In this document: one piece after another, positions 12,730-25,900 of the stretch
Layout of the letters: each line of letters opens with the position of its first letter
Numbering within the stretch: position 1 is the first letter of the stretch
Origin: Litoditis marina
Taxonomy: Eukaryota > Nematoda > Chromadorea > Rhabditida > Rhabditidae
DNA: 64,000 nt
Direction of reading: 5' to 3'
Assembly: GCA_964036275.1 (NCBI GenBank)
Contig: OZ038439.1
Location: 17,716,330-17,780,329 of the forward strand
Position numbers and translations under genes: made by a program
Notes under the pieces: model-generated
What the model was told of the DNA's origin: nothing
Seen by the model: only the letters and a program-made list of their open reading frames with translations
The model's database searches: none

Positions 12730-13107
12730 GTAACTTTCCTCTACTCCACGTCCACCACTAGTAAACGTGTATTCACGTGACACACGTGATAAGCATTGAG
12801 GATTATGCAGTCAAAAGTGCGCATCTAGTGTTGCTTTTTGGGTAGCATTCTTTCCCTGTAAAATTTAGTTATACATACACGCTTGTGAAAGAGAAAAAAT
12901 GCGATGGAAACCGTGCTGAGAGTTTTAAGTTTTACGTATTATACACTGTCAATGAGATGGAAACTACATGACACGAGTGAAACTCATGCGGAAGTGCAAC
13001 TGAAAGTGCGCATAACTAAGTATTCATTCTCCTGAAAAACGTTGTTTCGTGAGCAAAAGTATTTGTGTTGTCTTTGATTTCTGATGAATTATTGTAGTTT
13101 GAGTGCC

Positions 13108-13134
13108 TGCGACGGAACCCGTGCAGAGAAGTTG
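13108..13134 (+). pseudogene. Decayed copy of the 12674 first exon
   Basis: GCGACGGAACCCGTGCAGAG repeats, with one change, the 3' part of the exon at 12674-12729. The donor is lost: TTGTTT stands where GTAACT was. The bases after it (TAGTGAAAAGTGTAGTCACGT) also resemble those after the first copy, so the duplication is larger than the exon tail. No start codon remains in frame. Confidence 0.55.
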
Positions 13135-13843
13135 TTTTTCTAGATCAGATTTGCTAGTGAAAAGTGTAGTCACGTTACATGTGTGCATGGACACATCAAT
13201 GAATATCGACTGCGAATTGTGCTTTTGCTGGCTTTTCTGTGTTTTGGGGAACATTAATCGTAGCCCAGATCAGTGAAACTAGGATAACACGGAGAAGAAT
13301 GGTATGTTTTCCATGAGAGCACAGTTAGTAATAACGTCGATCACAATTTTATGCAATTTGGGTTGTTTCTGCTGAGTTATTGTAGTTTGAGCGGAGCGAA
13401 TTGTAGTATGATCTTTGTTGCGTTCGACTTTCGCTTTGAGTTCTTATTCATCAATCTCAGTTCAATTGTTCCATATAAGCTCAGTTTGTACCGTATTTTT
13501 GAAACATCCATTTTTTGTCGGGAAGGCGAGTTTCTCTTGATTTTGTAAACTTGTGAGAGACACACAAACTTGTACTTTAGATTTTATTATCATGTTTCGG
13601 ATGAATGTGTATTAGAAACATCCCACTGAGTTTATGTGAGCCCTTTCCCAATAAGATGTTTTTCACAAACTTTCTCTTTGCTTTCTACAAACTTTTGTCT
13701 GTGTGATGCACAAACCTTCTTTGTGCTTTTCACAAACGTTTTCTTGCATAAAGTTTCTCTGTGCTACAAACAGTAGCTAGTTATATTTCAACGGGCGTCG
13801 GCTATCAAAATAATCCTTTTCTCAGTTGATAAGCATTGCTAAA

Positions 13844-16800
13844 ATGTCCAGCAGCGAAAGTGATCGGTAGGTAAATCGTTCAACAAACCACCTAAATTAT
13901 AATTTTTTGTATTTATCTTTCTCTTTTATCAACAAACATAGACTATTTTGATTAGGTTATGTATTATAAAGTTATCGAAGTCAATTAAATTCGTCTATTG
14001 TGCATTGTATAGCAAGTCTATAAGTGTTTGTGTTTACTATATTCTCAACTATAGACCTTAAAATTGAATTGAAGTAGTGAAACATAATTCAGTTTGAAAC
14101 TTGAGTGAATGAAACTTGATATTATCAGAAACCTCGCCGCTAACAAAACAAATTTAATTTTCATGTTTTCTTCCATTCTTGGTAGTGCGATTCGACAAAT
14201 GTTTGTAAAAGTTGTGTTTGTATTAACGATTTATATTTTTAGACCTAATGTATATCGCCGGAAGAAGAACAAGGACGTCGTCTTTTACACACACTTCGAA
14301 GAAGTTCTTCAGGTAAGCGAAATTTCGATTAGTAAACAAAATGGTAGAGTAGTATTTATCGCTTGAAATAAGTGGGAAAGCCGGTATCATCTCTTCAATG
14401 TCTATGGGTTTGTCTAATACTACCACTAAACTGGGGCTACTGTGATATAAGCGAGATACCCCTGGTAATCTTAGATACATTGAATACTTTCCCCCAATCG
14501 TAACTTTCTGCTCTTTTCAGAAAGTGAACCCCTTCGGACCTTATCAAATCTTCGCTGTTATTGTAATACTCTATGCCGGAATAGAATGGGCAGGTGAGTC
14601 CTTATTATTGTGTCCTAGATTACGAAAATAAAGATACAGGGTCATGCTAAAAGGTAATTGTAGTTTGAGCTCGAAAACCGCTTACAAACACAGCAGAACA
14701 ACCCAAAAAACGTATCTGCTTGCTTCACCTTGACCGACCTCTAGAGTAAATCTTAGCTTTGTTTCGACATTGCTTTTGACCTATTTTTTGTTTCGACTCA
14801 GCTTGATACAGTTTTATGACCCTCGCTTGGCGTGGCAATTTACAGTCGTTTCGTATTGAGATCGATGCCTTATCTGCTTACGCAGCCGGGTGATAGTGAA
14901 ACAGAAGCTGTGTCAAAAATGAAGGGAATTTGACAAAAAAGTACTTCGAGACGGAAACTCCACTTGTGGATTTCATTTAGAACGTAGTTAACGTACGCAA
15001 AGTACAATAGGAACCAATTTTCGTTCAATTGTATTGAGGTTTCAAAAAACGTTTCATCTAAAAGTAGTTTTCCCCAATTTACACAGATATAAAACAGTAA
15101 CATAGTATATTGTCCTTGTGGCCTGTACTCCAGCTATATAACCTTATCAATACTCGCACAGTACACAGACCGCCTAGTCAATAAGTGCAAATTTAAGTAT
15201 GTTGTTTGCTCGAAAGCGGAGTTTGGTAAATATTTGTTGTGTAACAATCTTGGAAGAAGGGAAAACATGCAGAACATTTTAAAAGATCTGAAATTATCTG
15301 AAAACAAATCGTAAACGACTTCATGTGGCACTTTCACTGAACAAATGACCGAGTGGTATTCTTCAAAAAAGTTTACATGACAAACAATCTTGGAAAACAA
15401 ACAAAAGCAAACAATATTGATTATTTCCTAACGATGTTTTTCAGGCAACACGGCCTTCATGCAAATTCTCGGCGAAGTGGAACCTAACTGGAACTGTACC
15501 CATCCGGACGGAACATTCCTTACCAGTCAGTTATGAAAATCAATAAACATGGAATCGATATTAAAAAGTTCTATAGACATTCTAAGGACCTATTTCAACA
15601 TAGTGTGTTTTGTTAATATTGTAAAAGAGATTTATTAAGGTCCAACTAGATTTATCTCGTACAAAACATAGTTCCTTCGCCCAAATTGAGACTAAGTAGG
15701 AAAAAATCCCTAAGAATATAAGAAAGTATGCAAGTTAAAAAGCGTAACTTGAAGACTACGTCCCTATCTGAGTTTTCTGGTCCACTACAAGTTTTTGCCG
15801 CTTCAAGGGATATACATTGCAGTTGTGGCCCCAACTACTGACGTGAGCTGTGACCTGATCAAGACAAATTGCGTCAATGTCACTGCTATCGTGAGTTATT
15901 AATTGCATACGCCTGTGTACTAGCACAGCATGAACTTCCGTGAAATCATTCACATAAAAGACTGTTCGACATGCATTGAGTAAACTGTATAAAAATTTGC
16001 ACATCACCAAATGAAAGCAAACTGTGCAACACCTTCACAGAACTTTTTTTCTGGGAAGAAATCAAGAGAACGAAGTTAACATCTTCATCAATACTCACAA
16101 CAAAAGTTTTATTCCGACTTTCGTTCCGTTCCAGAAAGGTTCCTCCGAGTTCTACTCGATCACCGCCAACTTCAATCTGATCTGCGACCAGAAGGACAAA
16201 GTGAACTGGATTCAACTCATTCAAGCCGGCGCATCGGTCAGTGCAGCTTCGTAAACGTTGCTGGCGTAAACAAGTTCTGCTCTAGGAAGATACAGTACAT
16301 TCTGTGAGCGCTACAGTTTTGAATTTAACATCGTTGCAGAACAGACAACTGATTATTTGGCTCGCGTCCTTGTATTCATGATGAGAGCTGTTCAGGTACG
16401 CTTAGAAAGGAAAGGAATGAGTGTGTAAAAAGAAAAAAAACCCAAGAAATTGAATGAACAAATTTAAAAAATATAACTTTTTCAGTTGGTTGGTTCGATA
16501 GTTGGTGGCCACATGGGTGACTTGTACGGGAGGAAGACCATGCTGTTGATCGGAAACCTTCTCATTCTGACTATGTCCATGCTGTGCACGTCATCACAGA
16601 ATTGGATTGCCTATTCCGTCTTCCAAGGCATCATCAGTTTCCTTTATGGAATTATAGAGGTACGTATTGGGGTGCCAAATTTCTAAACTTTTGTAAACAA
16701 AAGATGGAGTGGATGCCCGTATGTCATTTCTCTATTGTTTCTACAACGTTATAAGAACTGTGTAAAATTTCAGGTCACCTCTCTCACAATGATGATGGAA

Positions 16801-19800
16801 TACACGAGTAACAGGTGAGTAGGTCAAATGGATTTCCCAGATTCTAAGATTCGAAAGTTGCCTATTTTATGTCACACGGTCGTTGTAGTTCAACTTGGAG
16901 TAAAATATCAGGAAGAAATGTGTAAAATGATGCATCTGTTATTAGAACTCACTGAGTTACCTGTAGGATTTACCGTATCTGAAACATTTCCCATTGCCTG
17001 AGGCTGTATTGAAGACCAACTTTTCTTTCCACACTGCGTCTCTTCCACCATACGCTATTTCTCTCCTCTGCCATCGCCGAGATGTCAGTCTCGTCAAATT
17101 AGCGCACCGAGTGGAATAGAGTGCCGCAGGATGACATGGAGGTGCCAGAATATGGTAGCATAAGGAAACAGTTCATTCGAATGTTTCAGATATCGTGTGG
17201 TCATGGCGTCTGCTTTCCAATGGCCAATCGCCTATATGACCATGGCTCTCATTGCCTTCCTCACCAAGGTGATCATCATTAAATTGAACCAATCAAACTA
17301 TAAAAGCAATACTAAGAAGTATTTGCATTGAACCGTGTGACTAAAAGTATGTACAAGTAAAATCAAAAGACTTACAACCCCAAGTATGTTCTTACGACCC
17401 TACCAAATTTCAACCGATTGGGTAGTCTATTCTAGAAGCTATTCAATTCATGAGAAATCATAGTGTTCTTACACCGTGGACCGTACCATCTGTGGTTCTC
17501 TAACTTTTTTGCTCGTCTGATTTTGTAGCCGACCGATCCCAAACCATATTCTGGAAAGAAAACAATAGCGTCGTCCTTTCTGATAACCGCGTTTCTTTCA
17601 GGACTGGCGGGTGTACTTCGTGTTCTTGAACCTGGTCTGTGTTCTGTTATCGATCGCCTTCATGTTGTTCCTCGAATCCCCCAGATGGCTGATCGCCCGC
17701 GGATATCTCAACAAAGCATGTGATGTGAGTTTGGAACCGTAATGGAAACCTTGAATAGCAGCTTGTCACTCTTTCCGTATACAGGAGCATTCCAGTGAAC
17801 AGTTATATAGTTTGCATTAACCTATAAAGTTGAAATCAACCTTCTCGCTTCCACGTCGAACATGTGGAAACGATGAGGTTAATGTTAATATTTCCTCTTT
17901 TTCTCCTGTAAGACAGTGAACTAAAACTGCGAGCGATTTCAGTTTGCATGCCTGAGGTGGCTAAGAATGTTTTCCCGTTTTTTCTTACTAAGCTGAAAAT
18001 CTGAATGCAGGTATTGAATGACATGGCTCATCCGCGATGGAACAACACTAAAGTCCATTTCACGACGAGTTCCATTTCTGCGATTCACAAAGAGGAGAAG
18101 AACACTTTCTACAATTTCTACCATTTGTTCAGGCAAGTGAAAGAAAAAATAAATAAAACAATTTGACCGTGCTTACTCTCTAATGGTCGAACCCAACATG
18201 CCTACAAAACGTATCAACTCGATTGGAACTCGCAAACTTGGTGTTCTCGGCAGAAGCTGCGTAATGGAACCTATACAGCGACGTCAGCGACGTGTAGGGA
18301 TCGCACAAAGAAGGGCTCATAGAAACTGTAACTCCACGTCGCTCAGCTGGGTTTGTACCCGCATTTTTCCACAACTCAGTCGGAACTTCAAAATAATGCA
18401 CATCTCACTACAACTTCGTTTTAGAAAGTTGTATTCTAAACACTTACTTTGCAGTACAAGTCGTCTGGCGAAGCAGTCTTTCATGCAGATGCTGTCCATG
18501 TTCACCTACTCGATGGTATCGAACACCTATCTGGATACTGTGAGCGGAATTCACGGTCGGTTGCGAACATTGAGTTTTACTTGTTTTTGCGTTGATCGGT
18601 CCCGGGTTCTCTTGTCATTTGAATAACTTTTCTTTATTTTGAACTGTACGGTTCAATAAATATCTTATTCCTCCTCTTAATCTTAGTTTAATGTCCCGCG
18701 CGCCTCCCACCTTCAGTACAATGTTAAAACATCCGGCCAAGTTTTCTATGCGGGAGTTATGGCGTGTATCGAGTTCGAACTACAACTGGGCTATAAGCAT
18801 TTCCTATAGTGTAAACTCAAACAACTTCATTTCCAGACTCTCCCATCATGTTCCAACTTCTGGACGGCGTCTTCCGACTTTTCACCCCATTCCTCATCAT
18901 TTTCCTGGATCTGAAGATCCCTGCGTTTGGAAGGAAAATACAGTTCGTGGGAGCACTGGGTTAGTAAAGTAACAGTTGTTATTTAATATTTATTAATACA
19001 AAATAAGAAAAAGTGATCGGACGAAACGTGAGCAACAGTATGCTACGATTTTTTGATTAATTTATTAGAAATCGTGAAGAAAACCCCTGTGATTGTGGCC
19101 TTTATCAAAGCACGTTATTTAGTTCATATGTGTTCGACTCGTTTACGTTACTTGTTACTTCACATTTTACTAGCAGTGTAGAGAATTTATTTTTCAGTAC
19201 TTGAATTTATCCTCTTCGCTGCTGTCATCATCATGATGGCAACTGGGATGACCTACGACAACACAGGTACGACGATACAAGACGTAAATGAGCTTTTCAC
19301 GTAGAACATAGCTGCATAGATCTCATATTTTATTACGTACATATTCATAAATCTAACCGCAACGTTGTCCTTTCTATTCTGCACACGCTAGCTAACGACA
19401 CCCTGCTGTGTTTGCGTTGTAATCAGTTCTTGGAGAAAGAGCGCGAGTGGAATAATGAACTAAAAAACCAAGAAATCTAATGAAATCGTTCTTTTCGAAC
19501 CAGACCAACAAGCTGTATGCTGCTCTGTGCCGCTGTTTCTGTAGTTTGATCGCGTTGATGTTTCGGTTTCTCATCAAGTTCGAACTACCTATACCAAACT
19601 ACATTTTCCAGCCATCACCATCCTGGTCATCATAGCCACAATGATCAATGACTGTGTGTTCTGGATCAATATTGTCCAGATCACCACCCAGAGATACCCG
19701 ACGGTCATCAGATGCGTCGCCTTCGGTTGTCTACATTCAGTAAAGTGAGTTCTCGGCGGAATCGACTCACTCGTTAAAGAGAGAGAAGTGAAGGTAAAAT

Positions 19801-21690
19801 GATCCCATCACGATGTCGTGTGGGCGAAAATCACGTGTTTTACCGACCGTTAATTAAATAAGCAACAACATCAGTGTGATCGGTTTTCACCTAAGAAGCA
19901 ACGGATTCAAACTACAAACATAGCGGAATGAAACCGCATACATCGTTCGGGCTTGCTTTAGTAACAGCGAGATATACAGTGAATGTTCGATTTCATTTGA
20001 ACCACGATTACAAACACATCGCTTTCTCCTATATTTCCATATCGTCCGTAGATGGGTGGACTAGTCGAGTGTTGAATAATGTGTTCTTGCCTACAAAAGC
20101 AACCTGTGACTTTTACATCATTTTACGTCTCTTGTGACTTTTACGAAAAACCTAACCATTTACCATTTCAGACACATCGGTACCATCATCGGTCTGTTCC
20201 TGCTGCGCCCCCTTCTGACGTCATCATGGCCGACGGGGGCCTTCGTGATCCCCGAGGCATTCATCGCAATTACCCTCATTCTCGGACTGTTCTTCCAGCC
20301 GGAGACCAAGGGAAAGGTGAGACTGAGGCATCGTGAACTTCCCAGGATTGGCCAGCTACGAGAGCGAGAGAGTACGGGAGTCAATGAGACGCAGACCATC
20401 GAATAGTTGGCGTGTCTCTGACCCAAACTGTTTGTGTTTCAGGCTCTGATGGATCAGATGGTCGAAGCCAACTACGGACGTCTCGAAAACGAACTGCCCA
20501 GGGCACTCATGAGGTTGGTGGCTCTGAGAACAGGTTCTATTCTTTCTCTTTTCTTTCTCTTATTTCTCCTTTTGCCATGATTGTCCAATATCCAATAAGT
20601 GCAATGTTACATCTACAATTGTGGAGATTCCCGGGATGAGTCGAGAATAACATGTGCTGTTATATTGTATACTTCGTTGAGTGGTCAGAGAGCCATAACT
20701 GAGTTGTAGTTTGTAGTCTGTCTGATGACCCCTTTGTTCAGATTAGCGGCGGGTCACAAGGTGGCCCAATCGGGAATCCGTGAGATGTTGCGCAAGGAGA
20801 AGGAGGCTTCCGATGCGGCCAAACGGGCCGGAGAGAAGATAGACAGTCCCTGGGTTTACAAGGTGGGGTTTCAAGTTCAAGTTTAAAGTTTCATTCGTCA
20901 AATCACAATGTTAAATAGTGAGGGTCGATGAGCGATCTCCAATTCAATATATCGAATACATTGTGAAGGAAGCATTATTGAACAATATTCATTGGAAAAT
21001 CATACGTTGTTCTGGAACAGAAAAGGAAGGCCACTTTTACATTTTTTAAACGGTCAAGTCTTACATATACGTCTCGGCCACAGAAAGTCAGAGGTGTACT
21101 GTAGCTCCCACCTACTGATGTGGTTGCTATTTCTAACAGCTAGTATCTCAAATGACACTGTGGACAGTATAGCCTCTGAAACAACGAATGATTTGTTGAA
21201 GCCATGAAATAATCTGAATATTTCTAGGAGGACGAGCAAGCAGCTGCTCCAACCTACGCTGAGTCTCCGCACGAGCAGCATCAATTGTAAGTAATAACCA
21301 TTTACAAGTTGTAGTTTGATCAGTGAACACAGAACACGTCTAATAATGTCCTCTATGAAGAAGGATCAAACTACAAACTTGACTACAACAATAATCCGAC
21401 CCGCACCGGTATAACCTGCCATTCCTCGAGTGATCCTCAATTGGTTTTTGACCCACTACAAGTCAATGTTTTTCGAGTCCACTTTCTCTAGTTCCACATG
21501 ACGTACCTTCTCAAGTTAAATTGTGTTATCGATTGGTGTAGATCGTAGGTGAAGATCAATAATAATAGTTCATTATTTTCAATTTTCCTTTTTTCCCAGG
21601 AACGAGTTTGCTAACAATGGCTATCAGCCAGATTCTGAGGAGGATTCAGACGACGATTTCAGTGACGACGACCAACAAGTAAGAATGTAG
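13844..21690 (+). CDS. SLC22-type organic ion transporter (major facilitator superfamily)
   Basis: Plasma-membrane carrier of the organic cation/anion transporter family; substrate unknown. Twenty exons with consistent phases: 13844-13866, 14243-14312, 14521-14593, 15445-15525, 15823-15890, 16135-16236, 16486-16659, 16774-16814, 17190-17268, 17602-17724, 18011-18132, 18455-18555, 18837-18959, 19198-19266, 19612-19744, 20172-20316, 20443-20513, 20742-20862, 21228-21286, 21600-21690; 622 residues. TM1 lies in exon 3, then a cysteine-bearing extracellular loop with NCT and NVT glycosylation sites. The MFS motif is GHMGDLYGRK (about 147-156). The SLC22 signatures ESPRWL (262-267) and PETKGK (504-509) are both present. 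The C-terminal tail is charged and very acidic (EEDSDDDFSDDD). The start follows a TTCTCAG acceptor; an upstream first exon is listed separately. The intron after 18132 uses a GC donor. Confidence 0.93.
18133..18454 (+). other. GC-AG intron in the SLC22-like gene
   Basis: The exon before it ends TTG TTC AG and is followed by GCAAGT rather than GT. The next exon starts after TTTGCAG at 18455. Only this choice keeps the frame (HLFSTSRLAKQSF). GC-AG introns are a known minority class in nematodes. Confidence 0.75.
21311..21374. repeat. TGTAGTTTGATC inverted repeat (example copy)
   Basis: TTGTAGTTTGATC at 21310-21321 faces GATCAAACTACAA at 21364-21376. Similar arm pairs lie at 23381/23430, 27910/27965, 32811/32891 and 44510/44552, often preceded by TCTCGCTGTGTTTG. 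Single arms are scattered through the window. They look like a short non-autonomous family. Confidence 0.75.
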
Positions 21691-21708
21691 ATGGAAAGTT
21701 TTATTGTA

Positions 21709-21714
21709 AATAAA
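21709..21714 (+). terminator. Poly(A) signal of the SLC22-like gene
   Basis: AATAAA closely follows the TAG at 21688-21690, which supports this exon as the last one. Confidence 0.55.
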
Positions 21715-21859
21715 ATATCATACTATTATTTATGTAAGGTGGATGTTTAAATGCATATAAACTAATTGAAATCAACAGGGAAGTATGTATGTCAACAATT
21801 ATGCCTACAAATACAGTGAAATTACATAGGGAATAAAATGGTATGGCCAATTCTACAAC

Positions 21860-22103
21860 TAACCGGGTTTTCAGGTAACCTAACCGGTTTTTGGTAACCC
21901 TTTTTTCAGGTTACCTCATAGGTAACCGGTAGGTAACCGAAAACTAAAATCCGGTTACCGTACAAACTAACGGTAAAACCACATTTTGTGTTGGAAAAAC
22001 AGGTAACCGGTTTTTCATTTTCGGTTACCGACCGGTTACCTGTCGGAGTAACCGGGAAAAAAGGTTACCAAAAAACCGGTTAGGTTACCAAAAAACCCGG
22101 TTA
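21860..22103. mobile_element. Palindromic GGTAACC-rich element
   Basis: The left end TAACCGGGTTTTCAGGTAAC and the right end, read in reverse, match almost base for base. The inside is built of alternating GGTTACC/GGTAACC and AACCGGTTTT blocks. It has no coding capacity and looks like a non-autonomous foldback or MITE element downstream of the transporter. Confidence 0.7.
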
Positions 22104-22695
22104 CATATAGAATTCACCAAATAGTATGCATGTGAAAAACCTTACTGTCAAATTTGCACCTTAGATCGACTACCTTGATATAGCACATTGGGATTCCGTA
22201 TAGATAGAGAATAAAAAATTCAAACGTCGCCATAAATAAAAACGCATAAAATTGCGACAATAACGGAAAACAGATATAAATTATGCAAACAATTATCACA
22301 ACTGAAATATGAAAAATATCACAGACCAATACCGTATACAGTAAGACAAACGCGTCAACATCGAACAATGATAGTATACAACGCTAAAATGGCAATATGA
22401 ACAGAATATACATCTCAAGAATACCAAAACACGGAAACAGGTTTTATCTAACCCTGTCAGAATGTAATCTCAGAAAGAGTAGGTTTCGGTTAAATTAAAG
22501 ACAAACAATGATAATGATACGATCAAATCCTACTTCGCAATATTGGTTCGATAAAAAATAAAACTGAAACTGGTAGCAAAACTTGAAAATTATCACTAAC
22601 TCTAACTTTAAAGAAAATCCAAACATTTTACTTACTTATGAAAAAGTAGTTTGATTTGGATATTGGTCGAACCTGGCTGATGCACGAATCCCATT

Positions 22696-22910
22696 TTATT
22701 TGTTGAACAAAGACTTCAGCTGAAATATTATTACTGAATATAAAAGAATAATTGAATGAGAACTTGAACGACATTTTACAACTTTCAATAACTCTGAGCA
22801 GCTCTACCTCTAGGTTCAGTCAAACAGTCACAGAAAGAAAAAAGACTGAGGAACTCTAAAACCATACTGTGTAGATATTGAACATTTTCGCTGAATACCC
22901 GAGCAAAACG

Positions 22911-22946
<36 letters not shown>

Positions 22947-25900
22947 CGTCGTCGTAATCAGAAACGAACATAACAACGCGTATCATGATTTCTTCATCGT
23001 TCTGCTATTATTTTTGGTAAGCGAATATAAGACTTCAGCTGTCTTTTCTCAACTTGCATTAGGTTCAGAGCACTTTGATTATAACAGTAATAACAATAAA
23101 CCAATCCCCGTGCGATTGTCATACAAATTATTTATGAATTCTTCTTCATCATTATTATTAAAATTACTAATAATAACTATTATTATTATTGCTCACCCCT
23201 CTGGCAGCCGTGGTACCACTAGTCTTCTCTCTTTTCCCCTTCTCTTCCGTCTGTTCCATTATCTTCATATTCAGATTGGCTACGTGTTCTGAGAGAGACG
23301 ACAACTGTGTCTCGTACCCTCTACGAACGGAAGATAACTCGTCCTGCAACCATTTACACTATAGTCACCGAATCTCCGTTGTAGTTTGATCTCAATATGT
23401 GCTCTAAGTCACGAAACTCGACCAAACGGAATCAAACTACAAACATAGTGAGATGAGACAGTATACACAGTTATTACCTACATTGTAAAGAGCGAACCGT
23501 ATCACGACAATTGAAATATGTGAGTAATCAAATTCAAATTCGCGATGCTGATGCCGGAAGTATAATAGTATGTTTCGCAGTTTTGCCCGAAGCGCACAAC
23601 GGTCGAATACAAACAGAGAAACAACCAAAGAATACAGCGTGCCTGAACTTTGAGTTTATCTAAAATCGAAGCGTTTCACGTACCGTGAGATGGTCGTTTT
23701 CGGCCTCCTTTTCTCGCAGCTCCGTCTCTAATCTCGAATGAGACTCCCTGGCAACCCGCATTTTGCGGAGAAGAGTGGCACACTGGAACACAAATCATCG
23801 GAATAACATGCGCAACACAATACAAGCATGCACAATCCGCTCTGAGGCTGCTTGCCTTCTAATAAAACATGTCTCGTCCACAAATACATTTCACAAACAT
23901 TACGTAAACGAGTTCCATCTTTTTGACTACTCTTTCAGAGGACCAGATGCCTGAGCGGTATAAACCGCATTTCGCGGTGTATCATGTGATCTCTATAATA
24001 ACTTTCTTTCTTACCACTTCTTCATTGTTATTGGACAAAATATTTAGACATCATTTAATTTATATTCGTTTAAATTGCAATCGAACCAACCTCATGCTGG
24101 TAGTAATGGGCAGCCGACTGTTCCTTTTGGCGTTCAGTCAGCACATTCCTGAGGCGGCTCCGAGCGAACTCCCGAACATGTTCCGAGTCATCGGAGCCAG
24201 CATTACTGTAACAACGTATATAAATTAATTCATCTTCTCTAAAACTTGAAGCCTGAGTGCCTGAGTGCTAAGTGTAACACTTTTCTTCTTCTTTTTCAGT
24301 TTTTTCCCAGAAGACGCGCCACTAACACATCTTATCTTCCAACTCCCAGCACCCCTTTACAGCCAATAACATCTTCCCAGTGTTGAGGGAGAAAAAGCTT
24401 GTATTGCAACGTGGAACTGTAGATCATCTTGTAACGAAATTGCCTTCTTTTTCTGGATTATGGTTTATCAAGCTTTTACCGTTGGTTAAGCAAGGTTTAT
24501 GGTTTACCAAGTTATGGTTTAAGTCCTGCCCTAGTTCAGTAGGATCAGTACAAGACGATAGACATTCCATCGGGAGCGCAATGGGAATTCGAGAAAAAAC
24601 TTCCGCGAATAATTGCGAAGCGCCCGATCCATGAGCACAAGTTGGGGAATGGACAAGTTTGCCTGAGATGTACAAGGGTACAAGTAACCATGTGTTAAAC
24701 TAGAATCTACCCACTCCACATTTGATCCGCCCAGATTGCTGACTTTCCTCCGCAGCAGCGAAACATCGACCAAGTGGCGCTCCCGCTCCGACTCCAGATC
24801 CGATATGCGAGTCTTCAGGGCACAAATCTGGAAATTATCCAATTTTAGGAAGTGACCAAATCAGAAATATAGTGTGATCTTGATACACTACATGATTTAC
24901 AAATTATCAAGAAACAACTGGAGAAAACTACAGTCACAACAGTAACATCAACCGTATAATCTACTTTCAGAGAACAGCGAAGCCCATAAAAGCACACCAC
25001 CAATGCACCAATGCCTGTTCAGCATGGTACTTAATACTGCGATGAAAGGTTGAAAGGTATAATATAAAACTACCAAACCAATAACAAATTGATTATTGAA
25101 ATGTACCTCGTTTTTCAATCTCTCCTGTATGCCGGCAGACGTCTCCTCGCTGTCTCTTTGGGTCGCACATCGGGAACACGAACCAGATTCGAGAACCTGA
25201 GAAACGTCGAAATATTGAATCAACACATTTACCACTTCATTTGAACTAAATTGAACAAATTGTTCGATGGAAAAAATCAGAGACAATAATTTAAAATTAG
25301 ATCGACGACAAAAGCTTCTGATACAAACTCCTGCTACTACTGTGAAATTCGACAACATACTGAAGGTAAATCGTTAATAACGGCATTAAGTGATTGACGT
25401 ATGTGAATACGGAAATTGAACTTTTGGACAGATAAGAAGTAGGACAGATCAGCTGCTTCAAATAAACATGAACGTTCTATTACGCAACTCACCTTCTTTG
25501 AAACCGACTTGATTTCTCTGCCAGTCTGCGTCTCGTCCTCCAGCTCACTCTCACCATCCACATGGTTTGCCTCGGACACATCATTTTCTTCGGTACTGTA
25601 TCCGTTTTGAACGACATCACTGCTCACTACATTGACAGGTTCAGCTGATTTCTGAAAATGTAACACCACACATGAATGGGAGGTATCAACTACAAACTAG
25701 AATATACAGTACCTAGCATGAATCAGCATAAGAGTGAGCAAACTTATTCCACGGGGAACTATGTTCATCTTTTTTTCTCCGCACAAAATCATGGTAAGAA
25801 CTTCACCGGCAAGGATATTGAGCTCTCAGCTTTCTAGATTCGACCTCTGGCTGCCTTCTATTCCATAGCAGCTAATCGACACCAGTACAACTAGTGTACT

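Larger units (their letters stand above)
21691..22695. other. Convergent intergenic region
   Basis: This lies between the stop of the transporter and the stop of the minus-strand PPP1R21 gene. A poly(A) signal AATAAA is at 21709-21714, 19 bp after the transporter stop. The GGTAACC-rich palindrome at 21860-22103 fills part of it. The remainder is AT-rich with no supported gene. Confidence 0.5.

Noticed and set aside
18183..18626. Plus-strand frame of 147 codons
   Set aside because: It overlaps an intron and an exon of the SLC22-like gene in another frame and includes its splice acceptor.
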